NCBI GenBank assembly: GCA_963824935.1
Contig: CAWGRF010000014.1
Location: 1-64,000 of the forward strand
From: JACCZX01 sp963824935
GTDB taxonomy: Bacteria; Pseudomonadota; Gammaproteobacteria; Burkholderiales; Burkholderiaceae_F
Reading direction: 5' to 3'
Length of the DNA stretch: 64,000 nucleotides
Shown here in pieces: positions 17,127-26,584 of this stretch. The notes under the pieces are model-generated. The model saw only the letters and a program-made list of their open reading frames with translations. It did not search any database and was not told the origin of the DNA. Both the position numbers and the translations under genes were made by a program. Within the stretch, counting starts at the first letter, position 1, and each line of letters begins with the position of its first letter.

Positions 17127-18692
17127 ATGAGAGCACTGATCACAGCGATCGCTTTTCTGATGTCCGCCGGCGTGTTCGCGCAGGACGCGGGCACGATCGA
17201 GAAGCTCGCGTTCGGCGAGAGCGACGAGCAGGTCGAAGCGATCGCGCAGCTGGTGGCTTCTGGCAACGAGAAGGCGGTGGCGATCCTGCAGGCGCTCGCC
17301 GACGGAGAGTTGTTCACCGCGGGCAAGCGCGTGCTAATCATCAGGGGCGAGTCGGGAATCGACGCGATTAGCGGCGATAACCTCGCGCAAATTCCGGATG
17401 TCAAGGAAGAGATCACCGTAAACAATCGCCTGCGTCGCGAACTCGCGGGCGCGCTGGCGGCGCTGCGGCTCGTGTCGCCGGACCGGAACGCGCGCTTCGC
17501 CGCAGCGAAAGAGCTGGCCGGCAACGCCGACGCCGCGATGCTGCCGCTGGTAAAGAAGGCGCTCGTCACCGAGGGCGACGCGGAAACGAGGTCCTTGCTC
17601 GAGCAGATCGCAGCGACGCTCGAGCTCGGCGCCGAAGACCGCGACACGCGCCTCGCAGCGGTGAAGAAGCTCGCCGGCTCGAGCAATCCGACCACGAAGA
17701 CGCTGCTGCTGTCGTTCCTCGACGCCGAGCAGGACGACGCGCTGCGACTCGAAGCGCAGCGCAGCCTGCGCGAGATCGAAGCGAGGCTTGCATGGGGTGA
17801 GCGCCTGGGCATTGCGTTCACAAGCGTCAGCCTCGGCTCGATCCTGCTGCTCGCCGCACTCGGCCTCGCGATCACCTACGGTCTGATGGGCGTGATCAAC
17901 ATGGCGCATGGCGAGCTGATCATGATCGGCGCGTACGCGACGTACGTCGTGCAGGGACTGTTCCGCAACACTGCGTTCTTCGACGCGTACCTGCTCGTCG
18001 CGATTCCGATCGCGTTTGCGGTGTCGGCGCTGGTCGGAATCGTGATGGAGCGCACGGTGATTCGCTGGCTGTACGGGCGTCCGCTCGAAACGCTACTCGC
18101 GACGTGGGGCATTAGCCTGATCCTGATCCAGGCGGTGCGCACGATCTTCGGTGCGCAGAACGTGCAGGTCGAGAACCCGGCGTTCATGTCGGGCGGCTTC
18201 GAAGTAATGACCGGTGTCGTGCTGCCGTGGAGCCGCATCGTGATCATCGGCTTCGCGGCGTTCGTGCTGGTGCTGATTCACTTCCTACTGAATCGCACAC
18301 GGCTCGGGCTGTTCATGCGAGGGGTGACGCAGAACCGCGCGATGGCATCGTGCGTCGGTGTGCCGACGGCGCGCGTCGATATGTGGGCATTCGGCCTCGG
18401 CTCAGGCATCGCCGGATTGGCGGGCTGCGCGCTTTCGCAGATCGGCAACGTCGGCCCCGATCTCGGCCAGGCCTACATCGTCGATTCGTTCATGGTCGTC
18501 GTGCTCGGCGGTGTCGGCCAGCTCGCCGGCACCGTCTACGCCGCGCTCGGACTCGGCTTCGCCAACAAACTGCTGGAGGCGTGGCAGGGCGCGGTGCTGG
18601 CGAAGATCGCAGTGCTGATCTTCATCATCGTGTTCATCCAGAAACGCCCGCAGGGCATGTTTGCGCTGAAGGGGCGAGCGGTGGAAGCGTGA
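17127..18692 (+). CDS. urtB: Urea ABC transporter, permease UrtB
   Basis: The 521-residue permease has a signal-like N-terminus and a periplasmic or soluble region with helical repeats (residues about 20-215) before the LivH-type membrane part. The membrane part opens at LGSILLLAALGLAITYGLMG with INMAHGELIMIGAY, the family hallmark. About eight hydrophobic helices follow. The long N-terminal extension is normal for UrtB and separates it from LivH. It forms the channel with UrtC. No ribosome-binding site beyond the terminator stem is clear; the start at 17127 is the first ATG after it. Confidence 0.93.
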   Translation: MRALITAIAFLMSAGVFAQDAGTIEKLAFGESDEQVEAIAQLVASGNEKAVAILQALADGELFTAGKRVLIIRGESGIDAISGDNLAQIPDVKEEITVNNRLRRELAGALAALRLVSPDRNARFAAAKELAGNADAAMLPLVKKALVTEGDAETRSLLEQIAATLELGAEDRDTRLAAVKKLAGSSNPTTKTLLLSFLDAEQDDALRLEAQRSLREIEARLAWGERLGIAFTSVSLGSILLLAALGLAITYGLMGVINMAHGELIMIGAYATYVVQGLFRNTAFFDAYLLVAIPIAFAVSALVGIVMERTVIRWLYGRPLETLLATWGISLILIQAVRTIFGAQNVQVENPAFMSGGFEVMTGVVLPWSRIVIIGFAAFVLVLIHFLLNRTRLGLFMRGVTQNRAMASCVGVPTARVDMWAFGLGSGIAGLAGCALSQIGNVGPDLGQAYIVDSFMVVVLGGVGQLAGTVYAALGLGFANKLLEAWQGAVLAKIAVLIFIIVFIQKRPQGMFALKGRAVEA

Positions 18693-19783
18693 TTGTCGAG
18701 CGCCTGAACCATCGTCTCTATGGCGTCCGGGGCTGGACGATTCTCGCAGCGTTCGCCGCGGTGATCTTCGTCGTGTTTCCGGTGTTCAATCTGGTCGTCG
18801 CACCCGACAGCCCGTTTCACATCTCGACCTACTGGGTCACATTGCTCGGCAAGATCATGTGCTTTGCGATCGTCGCCGTGGCGATGGATCTGATCTGGGG
18901 CTACGCCGGCATTCTCTCGCTCGGCCACGGTTTGTTTTTCGCGCTCGGCGGCTACGCGTTCGGCATGTACCTGATGCGACAGATCGGATCCGACGGCCAG
19001 TACCGGCAGCCGATGCCCGATTTCATGGTGTTCCTCGACTGGAAGGAGTTTCCGTGGCAGTGGTGGAACTCGGATTCGTTCCTGTGGTGCGCACTGCTGG
19101 TCGTGGTGGTGCCGGGGCTGCTCGCGTACGTGTTCGGGTTTTTCGCGTTCCGCTCGCGCGTCAAGGGCGTCTACTTTTCGATCATCACGCAGGCGCTGAC
19201 GTTCGCCGCGATGCTGCTGTTCTTTCGTAACGCCACCGGCTTCGGCGGCAACAACGGCTTCACCGACTTCCGCCGCATCCTCGATATTCCGATCGCAACG
19301 CCGCAAACGCGAATGGCGCTCTTTGCGATCACCGGTGCGGCGCTGATCGGCACGCTGCTTCTTGCGCGCTGGCTGGTGACCTCGAAGTTCGGCCGCGTGC
19401 TGGCTGCGATACGCGATGCAGAAACGCGCGTGATGTTTTGCGGCTACGACACGCTGCACTACAAGTTGTTCGTGTGGACGCTTTCGGCCGTGCTGTGTGG
19501 CATCGCGGGCGCGTTGTACGTGCCGCAGGTCGGCATCATCAATCCAAGCGAGATGTCGCCGGCGAATTCGATCGAGATCGCGATCTGGGTCGCGGTTGGC
19601 GGCCGCGGTACTCTGGCCGGCGCGGCACTCGGCGCAGGGCTCGTCAACGGCGCGAAGAGTTTCTTCACACAGGCGTTCCCCGAGTACTGGCTTTTCTTTC
19701 TCGGCCTGCTTTTCATCTTGGTGACGCTGTTTCTTCCGCAAGGCGTGCTGGGGCTCATCAACAAGCGGAAGGCTGGAGGATGA
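18689..19783 (+). CDS. urtC: Urea ABC transporter, permease UrtC
   Basis: The 364-residue LivM-type permease carries WGYAGILSLGHGLFFALGGY, AFRSRVKGVYFSIITQALTF, and GRVLAAIRDAETRVMFCGYD. It starts with GTG overlapping the urtB stop (GTGA). A soluble insertion around QPMPDFMVFLDWKEFPWQWW is typical of UrtC. It is an inner-membrane partner of UrtB. The last codons overlap the urtD start. Confidence 0.94.
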   Translation: MIVERLNHRLYGVRGWTILAAFAAVIFVVFPVFNLVVAPDSPFHISTYWVTLLGKIMCFAIVAVAMDLIWGYAGILSLGHGLFFALGGYAFGMYLMRQIGSDGQYRQPMPDFMVFLDWKEFPWQWWNSDSFLWCALLVVVVPGLLAYVFGFFAFRSRVKGVYFSIITQALTFAAMLLFFRNATGFGGNNGFTDFRRILDIPIATPQTRMALFAITGAALIGTLLLARWLVTSKFGRVLAAIRDAETRVMFCGYDTLHYKLFVWTLSAVLCGIAGALYVPQVGIINPSEMSPANSIEIAIWVAVGGRGTLAGAALGAGLVNGAKSFFTQAFPEYWLFFLGLLFILVTLFLPQGVLGLINKRKAGG

Positions 19784-20608
19784 GCAGCCTGGCGATGCAT
19801 CCGGCGGCGCGGGAAGGCAGCACGATCTCGGATCTCGGCCGCGTCGCGACCGAGGGCTTGGACATCACGCACGGCGTCGTCCTCTATCTCGAGGGCATCA
19901 CGGTGAGCTTCGACGGCTTCCGTGCGCTGAACAATCTGTCTCTGTCTATCGATGCGGGTGAGCTGCGCTGCGTAATCGGACCGAACGGTGCGGGAAAGAC
20001 AACGATGATGGACGTCATAACCGGCAACACGCGCCCTGACACCGGCAGTGTGTTCTTCGGCCAGACGATCGACCTCACCAAACTGTCCGAAGCGCAGATC
20101 GCGCACGCAGGCATCGGGCGCAAGTTTCAGAAGCCGACGATCTTCGAGCGCCACACGGTGTTCGAAAATCTCGAGCTGTCGATGAAGGCGGACAAGCGCG
20201 TGCGCAGGACGCTATTCGCGAAGCTTTCTGCCGAGCAACGCGACCGCATCGAAGAAATGTTGAAGCTGATCCGGCTCGACGACTGCATTTATCGGATCGC
20301 CGGCCTGCTCTCTCACGGGCAAAAGCAGTGGCTCGAGATCGGCATGCTGCTGATGCAGGAGCCGCAGGCTGCTGCTGCTCGACGAGCCGGTGGCCGGCAT
20401 GAGCGACGAAGAGACCGAGCGCACCGCCGAGCTTTTCGTCTCGCTCGCCGGCAAGCATTCGCTGGTCGTGGTCGAGCACGACATGGCGTTCGTCAGCAAG
20501 ATTGCACGCAAGGTCACCGTGCTACACGAGGGCAGCGTACTCGCGGAAGGACCGATGCAGCAGGTGCAGAATGATCCGAAAGTGATCGAGGTGTATCTAG
20601 GCCGATAA
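19780..20608 (+). CDS. urtD: Urea ABC transporter, ATPase UrtD, one frameshift
   Basis: The LivG-type ATPase shows Walker A IGPNGAGKTTMMD, an LSHGQKQWLEIG signature and, after a frame change, the Walker B LLLLDEPVAGMSDEE and the H-loop VVEHDMAFV. The frame breaks at 20367-20368, where CAGGCTGCTG carries one G too many; dropping it restores CAG-CTG-CTG-CTG-CTC-GAC-GAG. The mended product is about 275 residues, normal for UrtD. The ATG overlaps the urtC stop. It couples ATP hydrolysis to urea import. The break is probably a sequence error. Confidence 0.92.
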
Positions 20609-20626
20609 GTCACTCGACAATCCAGC

Positions 20627-21319
20627 ATGCTCGCAGTCTCCAACCTTAACCAGTATTACGGCGGCAGCCACATCCTGCGCAACGTTTCGTTCGACGCGCC
20701 GGCGGGCAAGGTCACCGCGCTGCTTGGTCGCAACGGCGTCGGCAAGTCCACGCTGCTCAGGACCTTGATGGGGCTGGTGCCGGCGAAGAGCGGGCACGTC
20801 GTGTTTCAGCAGAAGGACATCACCAACGTCAAGCCGTACGAGCGGGTGCGCGTCGGAATGGGCTATGTACCGCAGGGCAGGGAAATCTTTCCGCGACTTA
20901 CCGTCGAAGAGAATCTGCAGATGGGACTCGCCACTCGCCCGCGCGGCGCGCACATTCCAGAGCGCATCTTCGACATGTTCCCGGTCTTGCGCAGCATGCT
21001 GCGACGGCGCGGTGGCGATTTGTCCGGTGGCCAGCAGCAGCAACTCGCGATCGGCCGCGCGCTTGCGGTGGGACCGCGCTTGCTGATTCTCGACGAGCCG
21101 ACTGAGGGCATTCAGCCTTCGATCATCAAGGACATCGAGCGCGCGATCCGTGTGTTGGCCGAAAGCGGCGAGATGGCGATCCTGCTGGTCGAGCAGTACT
21201 ACGATTTCGCACGGTCGCTCGCGGATCAGTATCTTGTGATGGAGCGCGGCGAAATCGTCGCGCGTGGTGCGGGCGCCGACATGGATCGGGACGACGTGCG
21301 GCGGCTGCTCGCGGTATGA
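20627..21319 (+). CDS. urtE: Urea ABC transporter, ATPase UrtE
   Basis: The 230-residue LivF-type ATPase has Walker A LLGRNGVGKSTLLRT, Q-loop YVPQGREIFPRLT, signature LSGGQQQQLAIGRAL, Walker B LLILDEPTEGIQPS and switch histidine replaced by glutamine in LLVEQYYDFA, as usual in LivF/UrtE. It forms a heterodimer with UrtD. It lies 18 bases after urtD and 14 before ureD, in the same transcription unit. Confidence 0.94.
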   Translation: MLAVSNLNQYYGGSHILRNVSFDAPAGKVTALLGRNGVGKSTLLRTLMGLVPAKSGHVVFQQKDITNVKPYERVRVGMGYVPQGREIFPRLTVEENLQMGLATRPRGAHIPERIFDMFPVLRSMLRRRGGDLSGGQQQQLAIGRALAVGPRLLILDEPTEGIQPSIIKDIERAIRVLAESGEMAILLVEQYYDFARSLADQYLVMERGEIVARGAGADMDRDDVRRLLAV

Positions 21320-21333
21320 CGGTTAGAACCTAG

Positions 21334-22155
21334 ATGCGTGTCGCCGAACCGATCTGCGCCCCCTGGAAAGCCGACCTGTCGCTCGGGTTTCGCTATGAAG
21401 ACACGCGAACGGTTCTTGCGGAGAAGCGTTTCGATGGACCCCTAGTCGTGCAGAAGCCGTTGTATCCCGAAGGTGGTGCGCTCTGCCATGCGATCCTCGT
21501 GCATCCGCCGGGCGGCATCGTCGGCGGCGACCAGTTGTCTCTGCGCGTAAGCACAGAGCCCAGAGCGTCAGTGCTGTTGACGACGCCGGGCGCGAGCAAG
21601 TGGTATCGCTCCGCAGGTTCCTATGCGAGCCAGAAGCTTCGCTTCAACGTGGACGGCAGCATGGAATGGTTGCCGCAGGAAACGATCGTATTCGACGGCG
21701 CGCTCACGGACATGGAATGCGAAGTGAATCTCGGCACCGACGCGACCTACATCGGATGGGAAGTCTTGTGTCTCGGCCGCGCGGGTTCGGGAGAGCGCTT
21801 CACGAAGGGCCGCATCGAATTGAGAAACAAAGTTTCCAGAAACGGCAGACCGTTGTGGCGCGAACGCGGCGCAATCGAAGCGGGTGGCCGCTTGATGCAC
21901 TCTCCCGCAGGTCTGAACGGGAAATCGGTGTGCGCCACATTGATCGCCGCTGCGCCGCAGATCAACTCCAGCGTAGTTTCTGCGTGCCGTGAAGTCGAAG
22001 GTGTGTCGGTGACCTTGTTGCCACAGCTGCTCATCGCGCGGCACCTCGGTGACTCGAGCGAATCGGCAAAGCAACGCTTGATCGAGCTCTGGCAGATTCT
22101 TCGCCCTGCGATTCATGGCCGCGTGGCGCAACCGCCGAGAATCTGGAGAACTTGA
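21334..22155 (+). CDS. ureD: Urease accessory protein UreD
   Basis: The 273-residue protein matches UreD (UreH), the scaffold that binds apo-urease and guides nickel from UreG. Seen stretches are LYPEGGALCHAILVHPPGG, VLLTTPGASKWYRS, and WLPQETIVFDGA. It is placed between the urea importer and the structural genes, as in many proteobacteria. Its stop abuts the ureA start (TGAATG). Confidence 0.94.
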   Translation: MRVAEPICAPWKADLSLGFRYEDTRTVLAEKRFDGPLVVQKPLYPEGGALCHAILVHPPGGIVGGDQLSLRVSTEPRASVLLTTPGASKWYRSAGSYASQKLRFNVDGSMEWLPQETIVFDGALTDMECEVNLGTDATYIGWEVLCLGRAGSGERFTKGRIELRNKVSRNGRPLWRERGAIEAGGRLMHSPAGLNGKSVCATLIAAAPQINSSVVSACREVEGVSVTLLPQLLIARHLGDSSESAKQRLIELWQILRPAIHGRVAQPPRIWRT

Positions 22156-22458
22156 ATGCAGCTGACTCCAAGAGAAAAGGACAAGCTGCTGATCTTCACC
22201 GCAGCGCTATTGGCAGAGCGTCGCAAAGGTCGCGGACTCAAGCTGAACTATCCCGAAGCGGTCGCATTCATCAGCGCCGCGATCATGGAAGGCGCGCGTG
22301 ACGGCAAATCGGTTGCCGATTTGATGGGTGTCGGCGCGACGCTCTTGAAGCGCAGCGAAGTGATGGAAGGCGTGCCGGAGATGATCCCCGAAATCCAGGT
22401 CGAGGCGACATTTCCCGACGGCACGAAGCTCGTCACCGTGCATAACCCAATCCCATGA
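22156..22458 (+). CDS. ureA: Urease gamma subunit
   Basis: The 100-residue subunit opens with MQLTPREKDKLLIFTAALLA and has LNYPEAVAFISAAIMEGARD, both diagnostic. It forms the trimeric urease with UreB and UreC in the cytoplasm. It overlaps ureB by four bases. Confidence 0.97.
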   Translation: MQLTPREKDKLLIFTAALLAERRKGRGLKLNYPEAVAFISAAIMEGARDGKSVADLMGVGATLLKRSEVMEGVPEMIPEIQVEATFPDGTKLVTVHNPIP

Positions 22459-22763
22459 TCCCGGGCGAAATCGAATCCGTGCCGGGAGAGATCGTTCTGA
22501 ACGAAGGACGAAAAACTGTCGTCGTTCAAGTGACGAACTTCGGTGACCGCCCGATTCAGGTGGGCTCGCACTACCACTTCTTCGAAACAAACGACGCACT
22601 GAAGTTCGACCGCAGCAAGACCTACGGCTTCCGTCTAAACATCGCTGCCGGCACTGCGGTGCGCTTCGAGCCGGGTCAAGCTCGCACGGTCGAGCTGGTC
22701 GTGCTCGCGGGGGACCGAAAAGTCTTCGGCTTTAACGCGAAGGTGATGGGCAAGCTCAAATGA
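22455..22763 (+). CDS. ureB: Urease beta subunit
   Basis: The 102-residue subunit has NFGDRPIQVGSHYHFFETN and a C-terminal part with FEPGQARTVELV, both typical. It overlaps both neighbours by four bases (ATGA), so translation of the three structural genes is coupled. Confidence 0.97.
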   Translation: MIPGEIESVPGEIVLNEGRKTVVVQVTNFGDRPIQVGSHYHFFETNDALKFDRSKTYGFRLNIAAGTAVRFEPGQARTVELVVLAGDRKVFGFNAKVMGKLK

Positions 22764-24460
22764 AGATTCCCCGTCAGGCGTATGCGGAGATGTTCGGCCC
22801 GACGACCGGCGATCGCGTGCGCCTTGCCGATACTGAGCTCTGGATCGAAGTCGAAAGGGACTTCACGGTCTACGGCGAGGAAGTGAAGTTCGGCGGTGGC
22901 AAAGTTATCCGCGACGGCATGGGACAGAGCCAGCGCGCATCGGCGGAGACTGCCGACACGGTGATCACCAACGCGCTGATCGTCGACCACTGGGGAATCG
23001 TGAAGGCCGACATCGGCATCAAGAACGGTTTGATCGCGTACATCGGCAAGGCAGGCAACCCGGATGTGCAGCCAGGCGTCGACATCATCATCGGTCCGGG
23101 CACCGAGATTATCGCCGGCGAGGGCGCAATCGTGACCGCCGGCGGCATCGACACGCACATTCACTACATCTGTCCGCAGCAAATCGAAGAAGCGTTGACG
23201 AGCGGCGTCACGACGATGCTCGGCGGCGGCACCGGCCCCGCAACGGGCACGTCCGCGACGACGTGCACGCCGGGGCCGTGGCACATCCATTCAATGCTTA
23301 GGGCGGCAGAGAGCTTCCCGATGAACCTCGGCTTCCAAGGCAAGGGCAACGCGAGCTTGCCCGCCGCGCTCGCGGAGCAGATCGAGGCAGGCGCGTATGG
23401 TCTGAAGCTGCACGAGGATTGGGGTACGACACCTGCCGCGATCGACTGCTGCCTCTCGGTCGCCGACCGTTACGACGTTCAGATAACGATTCACACCGAC
23501 ACGCTGAACGAGTCGGGTTTCGTCGAAGATACGATTGCCGCCTTCAAGGGCCGCACGATCGCAACCTTTCATACCGAAGGTGCGGGCGGCGGCCATGCGC
23601 CGGACATCATCAAGTGCGCGGGTCTGCCGAACGTGCTGCCGTCTTCGACCAATCCGACGATGCCGTACACAGTCAACACGGTCGACGAACATCTCGACAT
23701 GCTGATGGTGTGCCATCACCTCGACGCCTCGATCGCCGAAGACGTCGCTTTCGCCGAAAGCCGCATTCGCCGCGAGACGATCGCCGCGGAAGACGTGCTG
23801 CACGACCTTGGTGTGTTCTCGATGATGTCTTCGGATAGCCAGGCAATGGGGCGCGTCGGCGAAGTCATCATCCGCACGTGGCAGACGGCGCACAAGATGA
23901 AAACGCAGCGCGGCACGCTGGCGCAGGATTCGGCACGCAACGACAACTTTCGCGTCAAGCGCTACATCGCCAAGTACACGATCAACCCCGCGATCACGCA
24001 GGGCATCTCGCACATCGTTGGCTCGATTGAGGTAGGCAAGCTCGCGGATCTCGTCCTCTGGAAACCGGCGTTCTTCGGCGTCAAGCCGTCGCTGATCATC
24101 AAGGGCGGGATGATCGCTGCCGCCGCGATGGGTGACCCAAATGCGTCGATTCCGACACCGCAGCCGGTGCACTACCGCCCGATGTTCGGTGCTTTCGGCG
24201 CAGCGATGAACACGACGTGTATCAACTTCGTGTCGCAGGCTGCAATGGCTGCCGGCGTGCCTGAGCAGCTTGGCCTGCGTCGCCGCGTCGAGGCTGTCAA
24301 GAACACACGCACCATCAGCAAGGCGGACATGGTGCACAACGACGGCACGCCGGCGATCGAAGTCGACGCACAAACCTACGAAGTGCGCGCCGACGGCGAG
24401 CTGCTCACGTGTGAACCCGCCAGCGTTCTGCCGATGGCACAACGGTATTTTCTGTTCTGA
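22760..24460 (+). CDS. ureC: Urease alpha (catalytic) subunit
   Basis: The 566-residue catalytic subunit hydrolyses urea to ammonia and carbamate. All key residues are present: nickel ligands His133 and His135 (THIHY), Lys216 to be carbamylated (GLKLHEDW), His245, His271, the flap cysteine and catalytic histidine in MVCHHLD (Cys318, His319/320), and Asp359 in SSDSQAMGR. Length is normal. It follows ureB with a four-base overlap and its stop overlaps the ureE start. Confidence 0.98.
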   Translation: MKIPRQAYAEMFGPTTGDRVRLADTELWIEVERDFTVYGEEVKFGGGKVIRDGMGQSQRASAETADTVITNALIVDHWGIVKADIGIKNGLIAYIGKAGNPDVQPGVDIIIGPGTEIIAGEGAIVTAGGIDTHIHYICPQQIEEALTSGVTTMLGGGTGPATGTSATTCTPGPWHIHSMLRAAESFPMNLGFQGKGNASLPAALAEQIEAGAYGLKLHEDWGTTPAAIDCCLSVADRYDVQITIHTDTLNESGFVEDTIAAFKGRTIATFHTEGAGGGHAPDIIKCAGLPNVLPSSTNPTMPYTVNTVDEHLDMLMVCHHLDASIAEDVAFAESRIRRETIAAEDVLHDLGVFSMMSSDSQAMGRVGEVIIRTWQTAHKMKTQRGTLAQDSARNDNFRVKRYIAKYTINPAITQGISHIVGSIEVGKLADLVLWKPAFFGVKPSLIIKGGMIAAAAMGDPNASIPTPQPVHYRPMFGAFGAAMNTTCINFVSQAAMAAGVPEQLGLRRRVEAVKNTRTISKADMVHNDGTPAIEVDAQTYEVRADGELLTCEPASVLPMAQRYFLF

Positions 24461-24993
24461 TGGTCGAGATCAAACACAAGCTGAAGATCGTGCGCGGGAC
24501 GTACAAGATCGAGATCAAGGGCCAGCTCGAGCTGCCGTACGAGATGCGACAGAAGAGTCGCTTCAAGTCAAAGCTCGCATCCGGCGAGGAAGTGGGCGTG
24601 ATGCTGCCGCGAGGCGAGATCCTGCGCGGTGGTGACCTGGTGACGACCTCCGATGGCCGTGTGATCGAAGTTATCGCGCAGCCTGAAAGCGTCCTGCACG
24701 TCGAATGCGCGACCCCGATAGCGCTTGCGAAGATCGCCTACCACCTCGGCAACCGCCATGTGCCGGTCGAAGTGAGCGACGGTTACCTGCGACTCGGCGA
24801 CGATCATGTGCTCGAGCGGATGCTCGAAGGCCTGGGCGCAAAGGTCAGCCGTACAACAGCACCCTTCGAGCCCGAAGCGGGCGCATACGGCGGAGCCGGG
24901 CACGAGCACGGCGCGGCGAAGATTCACGACCATCACCACGATCATGACGATCCGCATGGTCACGACGATCACGATCATGAACACAAACACTAG
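24460..24993 (+). CDS. ureE: Urease nickel chaperone UreE
   Basis: The 177-residue protein has a peptide-binding N-terminal domain (RSRFKSKLASGEEVG-like stretch), a metal-binding C-terminal domain with HVPVEVSDGYLRL and DHVLERML, and a His/Asp-rich tail of about 20 residues that binds nickel. It hands Ni2+ to UreG. It starts on the last base of the ureC stop. Confidence 0.94.
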   Translation: MVEIKHKLKIVRGTYKIEIKGQLELPYEMRQKSRFKSKLASGEEVGVMLPRGEILRGGDLVTTSDGRVIEVIAQPESVLHVECATPIALAKIAYHLGNRHVPVEVSDGYLRLGDDHVLERMLEGLGAKVSRTTAPFEPEAGAYGGAGHEHGAAKIHDHHHDHDDPHGHDDHDHEHKH

Positions 24994-25636
24994 CCGCAGT
25001 ACGAACCTCGTGCGGCTGCTACAGCTCGCGAGCCCGGCGTTGCCGGTAGGCGCGTACAGCTATTCGCAGGGGCTGGAGGCGGCGATCGACGCCGGCATCG
25101 TCATCGACGCCGCGAGCGCGGAGCAGTGGATCGGCGACGTGATGGAATTTTCGATGTCGAGGATGGAAGCACCCATCCTCTTTCGCATGATCAAGAGTCC
25201 TTCCGAGGCCGAAGCACTGAACGCACTGCTTCTTGCGAGCCGTGAAACCGCAGAGTTGCGCGCCGAGACGGTGCAGATGGGGTATTCGCTTAACCGACTG
25301 CTGCCGAGCCTCGGTGTCGAACCTCTCGCGTTCGAAGAGCCGTCATTTCCTGCGGCCTTCGCCGCCGCTGTCAATGCATGGCAGATCGGCCCGCACGAAG
25401 CACTGCAGGCGTATCTGTGGTCGTGGCTTGAAAACCAGGTGATGGCGGCCGTCAAAGCAGTGCCGCTTGGCCAGACGGACGGACAACGAATGCTTCTTTC
25501 ACTGGCGAACCGAATACCTGAAATCGTGAGCAGCGCTGTAGTGCTGCGCGACGACGAGCTCGGCAGCTTCGCGCCCGGCTTTGCGATTCTTTCTTCGAAA
25601 CACGAAACCCAATACTCGAGACTGTTCAGATCATGA
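24977..25636 (+). CDS. ureF: Urease accessory protein UreF
   Basis: The 219-residue helical protein shows LLQLASPALPVGAYSYSQGL, the family signature, and ends with a C-terminal tail needed for UreG binding. It acts as a GTPase gate in the UreDFG complex. The ATG at 24977 lies inside the 3' end of ureE (17 bases of overlap), within the codons for the His-rich tail. The frame is open further upstream, but that part only mirrors ureE. Confidence 0.92.
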   Translation: MNTNTSRSTNLVRLLQLASPALPVGAYSYSQGLEAAIDAGIVIDAASAEQWIGDVMEFSMSRMEAPILFRMIKSPSEAEALNALLLASRETAELRAETVQMGYSLNRLLPSLGVEPLAFEEPSFPAAFAAAVNAWQIGPHEALQAYLWSWLENQVMAAVKAVPLGQTDGQRMLLSLANRIPEIVSSAVVLRDDELGSFAPGFAILSSKHETQYSRLFRS

Positions 25637-26229
25637 CGCTCAGAATCGGAATCGGCGGCCCGGTGGGCTCCGGCAAAACTGCGTTGATGCTCTCGCTATG
25701 CCGTTCGCTGCGAGACAAGTACAACATCGCTGCGGTCACCAACGACATCTACACCGAAGAGGATGCGCAGTTTCTCGTGCGCAACGAGGCGCTGGTCCCG
25801 GAGCGGATCATCGGCGTCGAAACAGGCGGGTGCCCGCACACCGCGATCCGCGAAGATGCGTCGATCAATCTCGAAGCTGTCGCGCGGCTCGACAAGCGCT
25901 TTCCCAACCTCGACCTGATCCTGATCGAGTCGGGTGGCGACAATCTCGCGGCGACGTTTAGCCCCGAACTGTCGGACCTGACGCTCTACGTGATCGACGT
26001 GGCGGCGGGCGACAAGATTCCGCGCAAGGGCGGCCCGGGCATCACGAAGAGCGATCTGCTGATCATCAACAAGATCGATCTGGCGCCGATGGTCGGTGCC
26101 TCGCTCGAAGTGATGGATCGTGACGCGAAGAAGATGCGCAACGAGCGGCCGTTTGTGTTCTCGAACCTGAAGACCGGCCAAGGCGTGGATACGATCGTCA
26201 AATTCATCGAAACCGAAGGGATGCTATGA
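25633..26229 (+). CDS. ureG: Urease GTPase UreG
   Basis: The 198-residue GTPase has P-loop GIGGPVGSGKTAL, the nickel-binding CPH motif in ETGGCPHTAIREDAS, LILIESGGDNLAATFSPEL and NKIDLAP for guanine. It delivers nickel to urease. It overlaps ureF by four bases and the next small gene by four bases. Confidence 0.96.
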   Translation: MTLRIGIGGPVGSGKTALMLSLCRSLRDKYNIAAVTNDIYTEEDAQFLVRNEALVPERIIGVETGGCPHTAIREDASINLEAVARLDKRFPNLDLILIESGGDNLAATFSPELSDLTLYVIDVAAGDKIPRKGGPGITKSDLLIINKIDLAPMVGASLEVMDRDAKKMRNERPFVFSNLKTGQGVDTIVKFIETEGML

Positions 26230-26438
26230 GCCGCATTGCACTGATACTTTGTGTTCTTTCTTCTTTGTGCTGCACAGCGCTGGCTCATCCTGGGCATGAC
26301 GCGCCAGAACCGCACGTTCACGCAATTTGGGAAGTCTTGTTGCTGCTGATGCCAATCGTTGCGTGGGCAGTCACTCGCACGGCCAGGCGCAAGTCGTCTC
26401 AACGGCGCGAACGTGAGGACGGAGTTATCCCCTCGTAA
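26226..26438 (+). CDS. Small membrane protein with His-rich N-terminal segment, coupled to ureG
   Basis: The 70-residue product starts at an ATGA overlap with ureG. A signal-like helix (IALILCVLSSLCCTALA) is followed by HPGHDAPEPHVH, a likely metal-binding patch, then a second helix (VLLLLMPIVAWAV) and a basic tail. The HPGH after the signal is reminiscent of the start of HupE/UreJ nickel permeases, but the rest of that family is missing. It may help nickel handling at the membrane. This is inference from context. Confidence 0.7.
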   Translation: MSRIALILCVLSSLCCTALAHPGHDAPEPHVHAIWEVLLLLMPIVAWAVTRTARRKSSQRREREDGVIPS

Positions 26439-26584
26439 TCGGCGGTGTTCGATCCGGCCAATAGGACCGGGCTGCAACCGCTAATCAAGCGAAACAGCTC
26501 AGCCAACCTGGCTAAGTTGGTGGCGACGCGGCCTTCCGCCCGCGCGTCCTGCACGCCACATTCGGCGTATTCGCAAAGGTTCCT

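Noticed and set aside
22676..24442. Long minus-strand frames opposite ureB and ureC
   Set aside because: High-GC shadow frames of strongly conserved urease genes; no start signals.
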